Shown here one piece after another: positions 12,750-53,400 of a stretch of DNA of 64,000 nt. Numbering within the stretch: the stretch's first letter is position 1; each line of letters begins with the position of its first letter. The translations under genes and the position numbers were made by a program. The notes under the pieces were generated by a model. It did not search any database. It saw nothing but the letters and a program-made list of their open reading frames with translations, and was not told the DNA's origin. This DNA comes from Paralichthys olivaceus (Eukaryota; Chordata; Actinopteri; Pleuronectiformes; Paralichthyidae): NCBI RefSeq assembly GCF_024713975.1, contig NC_091114.1, positions 7,970,001 to 8,034,000 of the forward strand, read 5' to 3'.

Positions 12750-15700
12750 TCTGTCTGATTAATTGTTTAGCACCCACAAAACATTGTTCAGACCCTGGAG
12801 CTGTTAACGAGCGTGCTGCAGTGTGCAGGAGAACGAAACAAGATCTCTAATAACAATGTTATGCATCATCACTGGTATAACAAAAAGATCCCTTGCAGTT
12901 ACTGTAAAATGACTTAATATACATCAAACATCAGTAATTACAAGAGTAGACTGAATCTTAGATGGAAAAATACAAAAATGACCCCATCAAGAAGGATTCA
13001 TTCATCACCCAACTAACCATTTGATTTTTTCCAATAAATCCTGCTGCTGTTGGAGATATTTTTTCATGTCAGGTCAACATTGTACACAAGGAGCAGCTTG
13101 TGCACGGCTGCAGCTGTTTATATAAGCACATCAGCTGCTTGTGTGAACCTGCAGAGTTTGTGTGACATTTCTCTCACTCTCTTTAATGGAGGTGTCTCCA
13201 TAGTGATTTTGAGGGCCTCTGTTTGTGAACCATACTAATGAGAGTCCGATGAATCAAAGACTTTGACACTTGTGTGGGACATTTGTGCCTGAGACCCTTT
13301 TTCTGTGATTCACGCTTTCATCTTTGTCTCTACATGAATTTTAAACTAAGTACGCTGCTGATGGTGAACTACTGTTTGTTGATTATATAAAATTAGACCA
13401 ATCACGCACTCAGCCACCATTCTTGCACAAACGAGTGAACAGGCTGACATGGTTTCAGTGGACTAATGACCGGAGCACATGATCTTGGCAAAGACGCATC
13501 GTCGTCATTGTGACGGGACAAAGCACCAGTGATCATTTACCCAGTGTCACACGTACGTGCCGTCGCCTTTGCTTTGCTGTGCTAAAGTGGGCCAGTAGTA
13601 CAAGTTTGCATTGTGCAGCCCATAAATGTATACAACACTGTGCAGACTTACATTTAACCCTTTGACTACTGTACTGTATACTGAATGTCTAAAATATGTG
13701 TTGTATGGAAAACTAATACACTCTGTGATATTTAACATTGCAATTGACAATATAACCGATCATTCATTTGGGGGAAAAAGAAGGAAAGCAAACTAGGGTT
13801 GTTTTTTCAAATTGTCAGACTATTCCTTTTAAAATCAATACTTTAATATTTCATCCAGCCTTCAAAGCTTTTTGAGAATCTTTGTTGAGCCCCTTTAAGG
13901 TGTGATGTTTACAGTGTATACATCCTCTTTTGTGCTGTATGTCTAAAGAAAGACGGAGAAAACTAATGCTCCTGTTGAGGGACACACATAGCTGGACCCT
14001 CATGGAAAAGTACTGAAGGCCTTTTCATGCTGCTGCAGCCCAAAGAACCTGAACTGCATGACCTGGCTCTGTCAGCTCATTCACTGAAGCTCAGGCATCT
14101 ATTGGTGGCACTTGAGAACCTCAGTATCAACACCATTCATTGCACATAGTGGGGTTTTAAATGACGCCTCCATATTGTGAAATAGGCCTTTCCCCGTCAT
14201 ATGTGCACTACCTAAACAACACATGGCATTGATGGCCTATACATGTTTACCAGCTTCGAGTTGCTGCTCCCTCCCCACATGGGTGTCCGAGTCACTGGAT
14301 AAGGCTGTTTGTTTCCCAAGAGACGAGCAGGGCATCATTTCCCGTTTCCTTCCTGAGCCAAAGAACAGCCTCCTTCTTAGAAAGTGGATATCTGATCATG
14401 TTTGGGAACATGCCTGTCACCCTGGGACTGGGTTTATTTTATGGCCGAGATATGTTTATCTGTCTCTGAAGAGTTTTTGTGCATAATCTACATAAAAAAC
14501 AATAATTGTGATTTTGTTTGCAATTAATTCTGTGCATTATCATCTTTATTCTTCATGTTAATTTACATGATATTCCCAATCGATCTGATCAGACCTGTAT
14601 TCGTGTATCTTAGTTTTTAATATCAATCTGTCATAGTGTTTCTAGGGTGAGAAGTATAATTAATAGTAACAGTACATGACTTTGGACAATCTATTACTAT
14701 ACAAGCTGTCCTATGAGACCCTAATACTCATGAGGCCTTGTTATTTTCTGACTATATAGGTTTATTTGAAATGTCACTGACTAATATAATATGTCCAAAT
14801 GTCATTTTCATTGGGGTCAGTGGTCGTGAGCCACTAACAAATCAAAACACTGACTTCCCCCTTGACTGAGAGTGATATTTCCATGGTAAACATGAGCTTG
14901 TGGTTTGCTCTTTGCTGACGTTGTATCACATGGTTCCTGCGTATTGAAATTCAAATCTTTCATACACTCCAGCATTTCACGGCCGTTTGCTGCCACTGGA
15001 GCTGGCAACGTGTGATGTTGGTGAAAGGAATTTTAAATCACTTTGACGCTTCAGTGCGATCTGACAGGAGTAAACACAGGCTGAGGGACAGTGCTCATAG
15101 TCCTGCAACAGACTCAATCCAGCACATGGTTCAGTAATTGTAGCATTCTATTTCATTCTATTTAATAATAAAGATGTGTTATTAAAATCGCTTACAAACA
15201 CAGTACACAAAGTTAAATACACACAGAGGGCACCAAGCAGGACTGTGGAACATATCTTAAGATGACGAATCGATTTCCTTCCACCATCCAGAAATGAAGC
15301 CAAAAGTTCCTGGATACGAAGCCCGCCATTTTGCATGTTTGGGGCCAGAGTCTGCAGAGTAGGGATTATGGGATGGAGCCTCACCACTGATCTCCTGCCA
15401 GGATATGCATAACTTTGACTTTTACTGTCCCATTCCCTAACACGGAGAAGTTGGGGCTTATGACCTATTCTTCAGCCAGCCACCAGATGGACACTGAGAC
15501 ACTTTGGCTTAATCTTGGGGAGATTTCTTTATATACAGTCTATGCAGTCTTGTTAAGAGCTCGTTAATGTTAAAGTGCTTTAAACTTTTTTAATCTAGTA
15601 CAATGTGGATCTGGTGAAGTCAACAAATTGGTCCAAGTCATGTGGTAAACAATGACCAGAAAAATGGAAACAACAAGCTTTACATTACAGAACTAATTAA

Positions 15701-17700
15701 GGTTTCTATTTTTCTCATTATTCAGTTTTGCCCTCATGTCAACGTGTCAATCAAAATCAAATCTTTGATGCTTTATGAGCTGCTGATATTTGAAAGACCA
15801 TCTAAATACAGTGTGGTGCAGTTTCCGAGCACATGTTTTAAAATTGATTGCTGCCCATGGTCACAGATACCTCGAGGTGCAAAGCATCGCCATCGTAACT
15901 GCCAATAACATTGTGTCCTATCTTCCTTTGCCATTTTAGTGGCTCCAGTATGATTTGAATCCTGCTTCTGGTTTTACATTTAAAGTCAAGAACTTCTTGC
16001 TCTGATCAGATTACTTCAACTTCTGTGAGATGCATTAGTTTGAGTAACAAGAGGGTGAAGTTCTTAAATTAACCAGTTCTGTTGCTGTTAAATGTAACAA
16101 AATAGCACCAACAGACACATGATGCACATGTTTGACAGCAGAGTAAATCCTAAAAAAATATGGATATTTTGAGATGTTGCTATGCTGTTTGCTATTTGTG
16201 TGAATGAGTGTTACTTAAATGTCACTACAGTGTTTATCTGGTTGGTGTGTGACCTTGGTTGGGTGCTGCCTCTGGAGGGCTTGGAGCTGACAACTCCTCC
16301 ATAACTAATGCACTGCTGGCTTCAGACATGGATTTCCATTATGCATAAGATTTTTTTTATTAAAGCAATGACAAATTGTGACAGATGCATTTCATTTCAT
16401 TGAGATTGCACAGCACAAATAGGCTTCTATAAAGAAAGGGAATATAATGCGCAGTATCTGTATATGCTGTGACAAATCCCAAAGTAAACATGAACTAGGT
16501 TGACAGTTTTACCCTTGTGAATGATCAAAGTTCAACTCTGGTGTCATTAAGTCTCTTGAAATGTCAGCTGTGTTGCAAAGAAACTAATAAAAGTAAAAGG
16601 ATCATTGACCGTGCATTTATTGATTTATCTTCATTTCATAAAAATGGTGAATAGCTTTGTACTGATACAAACAGGCAACAAAAAGAACAGGCATACATTT
16701 AGTATTTTTCTTCTTGCAAGGCTTGCTTAACATTTTGACTTTAAATACAGAATAAAAGTGTTTCCTTCTAATAATGGGATTATATTGGAAAGCATAATAA
16801 AAGGCAAATTATCATTATTATGAAATCCTGTCTGTTTAATTGTAGCCTGAGAGTGTGTGGGAGTGGTGAAGTGGCCACAAACCCTTTCTCCTCTCTCTCT
16901 TCATTTCTATTCATTTAATACAATATCTTCATTCCACTTCAGTATTCACCTGATTAACATTCAAAAGCTTCCTTTCCTTTAAATTATCCTGGTCATACTT
17001 AAATCCCCTGTGATGCATTGTCTGAATTTTGTCAATCATTCTACTCTAGATTCAGATTCATGTATATCAGATCAGACTCTCTATTTGACATGTTTTCTTG
17101 TTACTTGGCTCATGTCCTCATCCCTGAGATGCTTTGGGTACTTAAATTCTGGCAGTGGAAACAAATCAGCCTTTCATAACGTTGGTCGGTTTTGTCACCC
17201 AAGTTCTTCATTTAGTGACAGGAACAAACAGAGTTGCTCTTTAAAGAGTTCAAACTAATAAATTATTCTATGCATTGGTTAACTTTTGGATGCCATGTGC
17301 CAACAGCTTTTGGATCACTTTATTGTGCAATGGTACTATTATATTGAGAGAAAATAATTTTAATGTATGTCAAACACTAAAACTGCAGCTGGTGTATTTG
17401 ATTTTTACAGTGTTTTGGATTAATGGTTTGTCCAGGTGCATTTGGAGTCTTCTAGGAGATCTTACTGCCATCTGGTGGAGAAAAAGAATAATTATTCAGT
17501 GAGAGTTACCTTAAAAAATATCATGACAAAAACATTTATTTTGACAAGGAAATATTTTGTGCCAAAGTCGTAACAAAAACTGACAGCAGGTAAAAACAAA
17601 TTAAATTCACTCATGATCCACTCACCAATATGCCGATGGAGGGTTGGGTGAAGTGTTTTGAGTCCAATCTACTGGTGGTGAGAAGGTAATGGCTGAACTC
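12750..17700. other. ddit4l-spag17 intergenic spacer
   Basis: About 5 kb with no supportable coding exon on either strand. It contains a repeat relic (15275-15545), a TATA motif flanked by two CAGCTG E-boxes (13111-13137) and otherwise AT-rich unique-looking DNA. All open frames are under 90 codons and unsupported by splice or promoter context. Confidence 0.6.
15275..15545. repeat. interspersed repeat relic, long copy
   Basis: The first 80 bases (ccaccatccagaaatgaagcc ... cctggata-gaa ... ccattttgca) match 61228-61313 at roughly 75-80 percent. The far end reads tttatatacagtctatg, a string I associate with abundant fish non-autonomous elements and which reappears in altered form at 9929-9945. 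I infer a short non-autonomous transposable element but cannot give its family or exact ends. Confidence 0.5.
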
Positions 17701-17789
17701 CCTCTTTAATATTGAAAAAGAACCGTTGTCGCGCTTTTATTTTGAAGGAGTACAGGAAGCGTCAACTTCTTACACCTTGCGTTCTCGCG

Positions 17790-17804
17790 GTTGCCAGTGG
17801 CAAC
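17790..17804 (+). promoter_or_regulatory. spag17: X-box (RFX binding site) in spag17 promoter
   Basis: GTTGCCAGTGGCAAC is a perfect inverted repeat matching the RFX X-box consensus GTNRCC-N(0-3)-RGYAAC. It lies 113 bp upstream of the spag17 ATG. RFX factors, usually with FOXJ1, switch on motile-cilium genes, so this is the expected control element for an axonemal protein. Confidence 0.85.
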
Positions 17805-17917
17805 ACAGACAGCGGGCCACAGAAACTTTTCTCTAAATGTGTTTTTGATTCGGTGTCTGTGACTGTGAGCGTCTGTGACTGTCTGTGTTCTCTGTAGTTC
17901 GCACTCACTGACAGGGA

Positions 17918-35114
<17,197 letters not shown>

Positions 35115-35178
35115 GGAATACACAAAAACCACTACACAATCGAATAGTTTGAATGGATTTTGTTGGGGTTTTCTTTAA

Positions 35179-35184
35179 AATAAA
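35179..35184 (+). terminator. spag17: spag17 polyadenylation signal AATAAA
   Basis: Canonical hexamer 65 nt after the spag17 stop, so the 3' UTR is very short, about 85-90 nt. Confidence 0.75.
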
Positions 35185-35231
35185 ATCCTTATTAACACAT
35201 GAAGTCAGACATTTGTGTGTTCTTTAAAAGA

Positions 35232-35460
35232 CGTAAGATGAGATAAGATAGTCATTTATTAGTCCCACAGTTGGAAAATTTGCTGTGTTGCAGCAGCAAA
35301 GTGGACAGTCAAAAATGCATTACATGTATAACATGCAATACAAGCACAAGGAGATGTAGAATTCATTTTTACAGTGTAATCAGAATATATACAGTGTAAC
35401 AGAATTGCTCAGATAGAAACGATTACTGCAGAGATAACCTTAGTGACTCTATGGAGGGTG
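35232..35460. repeat. non-LTR retrotransposon-like tail
   Basis: It begins agataagatagtcatttattagtccca and continues with gttggaaaatttgctgtgttgcagcagcaaag, a pattern common in fish genomes at the 3' end of non-LTR elements. A related but diverged copy lies at 60085-60240 (actttgttgatcac-aattggaaaatg...tgttacagc). It fills the short gap between spag17 and the tmem151b promoter. The family is not assigned. Confidence 0.5.
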
Positions 35461-35559
35461 CAGTTCTACAAATGATAAACAGAAGCTGTGGCCATTTTAA
35501 CTCTTGACTTGTCAGAATATGGATGTTCCCCTCTGACTGTGCCTCTCATACAGGGGGAT

Positions 35560-36222
35560 GAGGGGGACACGCGCCTGTGCGTGTGCTCAGGTGAATAGAT
35601 GGGGGTGGGGATGTTGGTGTATGACGTCAGCGGAGACCCAGCGCACGGTGCACCGCGTCCAAGCGAGGCTGAGATCCCAGACAACACAACCTCGCTGTTA
35701 TTTCGTGCTTTTCTCCTCCACGTCGCACGCAAGACGCGTCTGGTGCGTCCTGCTTGATTTGTGCAGCTGCAGCTCGTGAGCTCCGCGCCTGTGGTTGGCT
35801 CTCCCGGTGCTGTCCGTCACGCGCGCACACGTGCACAAACGCACGCTCGCAGTTCCAGAATCACGGCGGAGGCGAGGACGGTTTGACGGGGAGCGTGACG
35901 CGGCTTTGACTTTGGGCGCTCGGGTACATTTTACAGTCGCTTAGCCCGGTGAGGTGGAGGATGGAGCGGGGAGGAGAGCCGCACTGAGCGCGTCTGCAGC
36001 GCGAGAGGAGACGGGTGAGGAAGGCGCGAGGTGGCACCGTTAAAGTCCGGAGTAGATGATGCTTGTTTGCCGCAGGCCCCGCCATCGTGAAATCGGATAC
36101 CGACGTGCGGCGGATGGGGTGACCGAGCTCGCTGCTCCGCCGGGGAGGTCCCTGTCTTCGGACGGTGCCGGGATGGGAGCTGCCTGGTTCTAGGAAGGAA
36201 GGAAGCAGTGGCAAGAGGGAAA
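35560..36222 (+). promoter_or_regulatory. tmem151b: tmem151b CpG-rich promoter and 5' UTR
   Basis: This stretch is strikingly rich in CpG and GC compared with its surroundings. It contains a perfect CRE palindrome TGACGTCA at 35622-35629. No TATA box is evident, as is usual for CpG-island promoters. The transcription start cannot be placed exactly; the GC-rich region leads directly into the ATG at 36223. Confidence 0.7.
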
Positions 36223-46435
<10,213 letters not shown>

Positions 46436-47460
46436 CGAATAAAAAGATCAACAAATGGAGGGAAAGTATCTGCAGAGGCTGAGGGAGATGGAAGAGACTG
46501 AAAGAAAAGAATGGATCACACGAGAAGGGGGTGAGGGTAAATGAGACTTGATAGAGCCAAAGAATGAAGGAAATGAGAAGCAAAAGAGGTTGAAAGCAAG
46601 GAGCTGGTTTACAGAATATCAAGCAGTGAAACGGAAGATAGGAATCAGTCATAACAAAGTGTGGAAGGTAAGAATAGCTCTGTGACACAAATAATAAGGA
46701 AGGGGGGGATAAAGTAGGAAGGAGAAGCAGAGAAGTCTCAGATTGAGTATACCGCTTCAGGGGATTTGAACAGATTTGGTGCATACAGTAAAAAAAGGCA
46801 GGAAACAGTGATTGAGAGGAAGATGGAAGCTGATAGAGAAGTGCAGGCGCAAGATAAGATGGAGTCCAAGAAAATGAGTGAAGGCAGGAACATCCTCACA
46901 TAAGTAGACTTTGCTACACAGACTGTGCGAGAGAGAGAGAGGATGACAAATCAGATACTTAGAAAGAATGGAGAGACTGAAAACAAGTCTATTTCCAGAA
47001 ATATCTATGCAAGAACAGGAGAGGGAGGAGAAAAAAGTCTAAAGATAGCAACTGGAGGGCAGTGGAGAAAGTGTAAACCAGCTGAGCACTTGTGGGTAGG
47101 TTTTCAAAATAAACAGAGGGGGAAAGGTAGTTTGAAGGTTCATCTTTGCTAAAAGTCAGAATACACAGAGGCAGAGTAATAATATGGATTATCTGAACAG
47201 ACAACAAATAAGGAGGAACCGAATGAGATCACATCAAAATGCACTGTAGGGAAGTGGCGGGAGCAAATCCATAGTTCGCTATTTGCAGGGTAAAAGAGCA
47301 AAGGAGAGTAGTATAGAAAATGAGACACAATACATAGCAGATAACACTGAATCTAAAATAATTCATGCAAACTCTAGTAAAAGAAAACAGACTTTTGAGG
47401 AAAATCCACTCAAGAGGAGGAGAAAAGAAACAAATTCAAAATGAAAAGTTCAAAGTTTCC
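46436..47460 (+). other. purine-rich tmem151b 3' flank / 3' UTR
   Basis: About 1 kb after the tmem151b stop is strongly enriched in A and G on the + strand, continuing the GA-rich character of the last coding exon. An AATAAA occurs only 3 nt after the stop (46438-46443), too early to be the likely used signal; the real poly(A) site is not resolved. No gene is recognised. Confidence 0.55.
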
Positions 47461-50400
47461 CGTGTAAAGTTTTCAAATAGATTTCTCTCAGGTCTTCTAA
47501 GGTTTACTGTACAACCTCACACGACAACACCACAGCTTCAGTGCCAACAAAAGAGGAGAAATATCGATTTCCTCCACGTCTCTGCAAGCCGTCATTTAAC
47601 CATTAGCCTGCCCACCACTCTCATTCCATTACTGATATGGAGCTGATAGGAAAAAAAATTCCATAGTTAGAGGAGCGACTGCTTCCTCCAGCTCCCAGCT
47701 TCCACACCTCCTCTGTTTGCTCTCCTCCATCTCATCACCTCTTCTGTGCTCCTTCCCTCCTCACCTCTGGCTGCACGGGAATCCACATATAACAAGAGTA
47801 GAGATGTAATTCTCAGCATCACTTCTATTATAGTTTTTTATAAAAGCGCAACCACCTGAACAGCTTTTTTTGCAATTATCCTGTAATGTGTTAGAAGTAA
47901 GGTGAGATCCCAAAATAGATCGACTGCATCTGTCGTTAACTTCCCCTCATCCTCTCCTCCATCACCTCCAACTCATCCCTTTCTTCTTTTTTTTTTTAAA
48001 GTGGTGGATATGTGATACGCCTCTCTCTGCTACTGGAGATGAAGCGATCACATTTCATCTCCACTTCCTCCGCATATCACGTCTCCTCCTGGCTGAGCTC
48101 TCTCCTCTCGGATGAGCTTTAAAAATAAAATACAGATATTTCCCACGTGAATGAAGTTTCTGACCTTTCGCCGTTCTTTCGCAGATTGAGATGCGAGCAA
48201 ATTCCATGTATTTACACAGTTTTCATAGAGGGGCAGAAGATCAAGGAAAAACTGGCCTTTACAACCACTGACTTTAGGCCGAGGGTGTGATTTTTCATTC
48301 ACGATTAAAAGTCAAATGCTAATTATCACCAGTTATGCCTGTGTAGTTTAGTTACAAACATTTGTAATCAAAGTTAGTTCTGAGCAATATGGAGAATAAA
48401 AAATCACAATAACCAGAAAAACCCTCCTCCATGATCAATGCACTATATATAACACAATATGTGTTGAAGCTTGAAAAACCTCTTAATCTAATTTATATCC
48501 ACATTATTGGACTGCATGGGAAGTAAAACCTGAGCTCAGCTGGCGTAGAAATCTGACCTTTGATCGCTTTGTGTTTTAAGCGTTGACGACAAAATGGCAG
48601 ATGACAATTTACAAGGTCAAAATAAAACCCACAACAAGGTCACAAAGATCTGTAACGCCCGACCGTTCGATTGTGTCATGCTGCTACTTCCTCCTCTTGA
48701 AGAATCATCTGTTACCTTAGTGACAGCGCCCTCTATCAAACATTGCCTCATTGTGGAACATGTAGCTGGCATAGAGATGCATGATGTAACTTTATAATCG
48801 CTATTGTGCAGGTCCTACTAATAACTACGTGGAAAAACAATGGCTGCAAGATGCAGTGCCAAAAAGCAGTGATCCATGCTCAGTTCAAACAAATTTAGAC
48901 ATTTTAGACTCATCTAGACGACGGCACAGACAATGATCCCTAGGATTTAACTCTGTTCTGCTTTCTTAGTTGGTCTGTTTTCAAAGAAAATGAGCCCAGG
49001 AAGAGGAAGCCGGCACAGACAACGCAACCAACCATCAGTGCTTTGATGCGTATACTTTACAAAGCACACTAAAAATGCTTATAGTTCTAGATGAACTTTT
49101 CTTAACCTTCCCGGCACTGTGCCCTTCAACGGTTTCTTCAGCCACTCTGTTGGACGTCGTTCGCGTCGCCCTCGTTCTCCTATCTGCTTACTTCGGAAAC
49201 GAAGACTGAAAAGCACACCGAAAAAATGACGTTGGAGAGTTTTCCTGAAAATGGAGCGAAATTGATGCCTCAAACATTTAATGATAAAGATAATGGACAC
49301 GAACATGCACACAAATATGTAACAAGAAGCATCCGACCTGGTTTCAGCAGTGACAGCAGGGAATGTCCTCTCAGTGAAACTTTCCAAAAAGAAGAAGTAG
49401 AGCACGAGTGCTGGCCTGGTTTGGTACACGACACACACAAACACACTGTTCCTCATTCTCATGCACTGATTCTGGCTGACGGATCTTCAGTAGCTTTGAG
49501 GGAAGATCGAGTTGAACTGGGCACAAGAAAACTAACGGATGAAATAATAATCAGAAGAAACGACAAACAGCATCACGGACAAATGTTTCACGAGTGGAGA
49601 AGTGGAAAAAGGACAGAAAGGACAAACAGCAGCTGAAGGGCAGAAAGACTTATTGTGAGATTAAAAGACAATTATTTTTACAGCTATTAATCATTATCTG
49701 AGTCTCTTGACTTAAATGTCCCTTAACAAAAAAAGCACTAAAAAGCACTGAACACACACCTCTGTGTTAATTTGATTTCATGCTCCGATCATGTTGCTTT
49801 CACAATCACTTGATTTACTCTGTTCACATGTTGTATTATGGCTTGAAGGGTCCTGATCACTATGTATTTTTGTTTGTCAGTATATTTAACTCTAATTTAA
49901 AACCATATACTTTGGCTCCACATGTTACAAAAAAAGGAAATATAAATAGTATATAATACAAACTCACTACTTTAATATCATCTGCACACTTGAGAAGACA
50001 TCATGTCAGGTTAAGTGATGTCTTAAGATCTAAATGCCTTTGTTAGCCTCAGACATCTCTCATGTCTCTCATTATTTTATTTTATTTCTTATTTTTTGTC
50101 TGACTTCTGAATTTCTGAAAGGTGCTTGGACCCAGTGATTCTTGTTGGTTTATTTACTTTTTTACTTTTATTTTTTTTATCTATGTGGTCATACTTCACT
50201 CACGTGTTGTTAGTGGCTATATACTTGGTGTTTTATGATTTCAGAGTGTGTCAAAAAGTGTGTCCTCAGCCGCTTCAGGTGTGCCAAGAGAACTTTGTGC
50301 CCATGATGTCTTACACAACCAACACATGTTCGTGTGCGCTTGCATGTTGAGCCACAGCAGTGACGCAGCCATTAACAGCTTATTTTAGACAAGAGCGACA

Positions 50401-53400
50401 TCCAGTTCCCACAACTGCCCCTTACATGCAATGTCTTCACGTAAATTACACACACGCACACAAACACTCTCTGAAAGAATGGAACCGTCCAGCTATTTTG
50501 CCTTTGTGTGCGACGTTGAAAGCTTTTTTGCTCAGGATTTCATTTAATGCTGCATTCCTGTGTAAACACGAGCTCTGTTTTAAACTCATTAACATGCCAA
50601 AGAAAAAGATTGAAAATTAAAAAAAAAAAAAACACATCACAGAGAAGATGTATGTGCTCACACACACACACGCATGTTGACATGATGGTTCCACAAAAAA
50701 ATCATAGACACTGATCGACTGACTTGAATCAGCAACATACAGTTTGTTACAAAAGTTAATTACTTCCTACATTGACTGAATGATTGTGTGTCCCATTGTA
50801 TATTTATGTATACTTAGAAATGGGTTTTGTGTCCACAAGGTGGCAGCAAACCCATGTTTGACCACAGAACAGCTGCCCTCCTGCTGTGTGTGTGCCAGCT
50901 GACACCTGAGTGTGTTCCACATGTACACACTCTGTGGTGTCAAACCAGGCAATTGTCTTTGGCAGCTGATACACCTGCTGTGACATCATTATTGAGATGT
51001 GGCCACAAGTGCAACATAAGGCCCGATCACACATACATGCATTTGAAACTAAAATTGCAGGTCAAAGTTCACCAAAAACTCCATGCCAAGCCATTCCGTG
51101 ATTTGTCTCGGGCTCATACAGACAGGAAGTGAACGGGAGGCGATGGTTCACCACTCATATATTCTCGTATGGGGACCGGGCCCACACCTACAAGTTCTAA
51201 CACCCACACAGAGCGGAGTTGTCTGATGTGATTGTACATTTATCTTCTAAAGCTGATGTTCTTTTTCTTTTCACTGTGACTGAATGTGTTTTTGCAAAGC
51301 AATATTGTCGTCCACACCCCTGCTCTGTGGCTGGACTTGTATATATGTTGCCAAGCAGCTTTCTGAACTTATATCCACAAGCAATGGACGCCTCAGTCAT
51401 TTACTGTTACAGAGATCACATTTGCATATCGTGACTAAGCCTCCATTTCTACTGCATAACTCATAGTCTCGCCATGTTGCTCTAAATGACACAAGCTACA
51501 AATAAAATGATACGGAGGAAGGTGGTTTTGGTTTGTGACCGACATTTTTCTACTTCATTAAGATCACTCTAAACTTCACTCCTGTGTTCTTGTGCTCACA
51601 CACATTTGATTTGTTGCACAAAACTCAGCTCACGTTTTCCACTTTGTTTTTTTGTTTTTTATTAAAGTCATCACTTGACTATCTTATAAAATGCTCTCGC
51701 AACTATGACAAATGTATTGTTGTCATTACTGTTACTACTGTTTCTCTCGTGGTCATGGGGCGAGTGTGTCGTCATACCGAGTTTATCAAACACTGTAAAA
51801 ACATTATGTGTAGAGGTGGTTTTGACTTGATCACATGAATTCCAGCTGCATTTTCTTTTTGCATTTCTAAAAACATCTGTTTGCCTCAAACTATCAGGAA
51901 ACTAAAAGATTCCACACTGTTATCTTGAGTTATTCCACAGTCCAATCATACTTTGCATTTATATTATGTAAAAGCAGAATTCAGGGTATCCCTTTGATGA
52001 CACTTTGATGTGAATGTGTGCGGAATAATAGGAAAATAGCATTTGTGTGTGTTCTTCTCCACAGACACTTGTTTTCTGTTGTTTCTTTAATGAACAGTAG
52101 CAATTTTCCATTGTCCAGAACTTTAGTTGTACCTGTTCCGACCTTTGTGTCAGTGTGATACAGCGTCAGCGCTCCTTGTTTTTACACTGGGATGATGAGC
52201 AGCTTTTTGTCCCGAAGCGAAAACGACAAAAACAACTTAAAAAAATTGAACCAAAATCACGATTGTATGTAAAAAGCATCGATGCTGATAATCACATCAG
52301 CGTCACGTGGCTGTAATGTGTCAATGCAATCTTACAGATACAGGTATCCAGCGTCTGGAGGGTCAGATTACATCCATGATGAAAATGATCATTGTAGTTG
52401 AAGGGATGCAGTTATTCCCCTGTCACCTGATTGTTAAATGAGTGTCTTGATTGTACAACAAAACTAAAGCTGTATTTACGTGAAATCACAAATTCTCGTC
52501 TGGTGACCTTTCAGGATATTCCTTTTATTTCTGTTAATGCTGCTGGATTGCTTGTGAGCCGTCAAACACGTGAGATGTTACCACAATGTAGTTGTTATGT
52601 ACACGCAGCCTCAAACAATAATGTCACATATGACGCATTATTGTCCCACACAGTGACGTGTGAAGCGGGGAATGGGCTTTTCTGTTCAAGCACCGTCGAA
52701 CAAAATGTCCTCAGTATTTAAGCTAATTAATATGTAACTGATAATAAGATTGTCAATATCACACCAGATTAGAGCTGCTGTCACCGGCCGGGTGCAGACG
52801 CTGTCATTTGAGGGGCTGACAACGGTGAGGGTAACGGAGCTGGTGGCAATAACACTGTTAAATGATGCGATCCTGGCGATTATGATGATGATGACAATTA
52901 ATTATTCTGGATGATACAAATAAAGTCAATCTGCTTGGTTTATCAGGTTTTGGTGTCGTGGGATTTTTAAACCCATTCACATCTTTACATGTTCTCGTGT
53001 TATTATTGTTATAGGAATTCATCCTGAAAAAAAAAGGCCTCTCCAGTTTTGCTAAAGAAAAAAGCATTCTTGGGCTTTGGAGAGACTTTTCCACATATTA
53101 AGAAAATGACACTAGTGGTGTCACATCAATCTGGATTTGGAGATGACAAATTATCATCGAAATGCCTGTTATTAAGTGATTATGTCCTCTGTAATTTTTC
53201 TTATTGGTACCAACGCCCCAGGAGCCTCAGGTGGTAAGTGGTATAGTTCATGGATGAATGGATGAATAATGTTCCTGTCTGGTGGAGTGAGGATGAGCAA
53301 TTTACACTGTGCAATAAATATTCAACTCTTATTTTATGCAGAGTCACCAATTAGCCACAGTGCCACTCTTCTGCAAGTAAAATCCTCAATCAACAGACAA

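Noticed and set aside
48594-48797. 67-codon + strand frame beginning MADDNLQ
   Set aside because: Short, no family and no splice sites; similar to many chance frames here.
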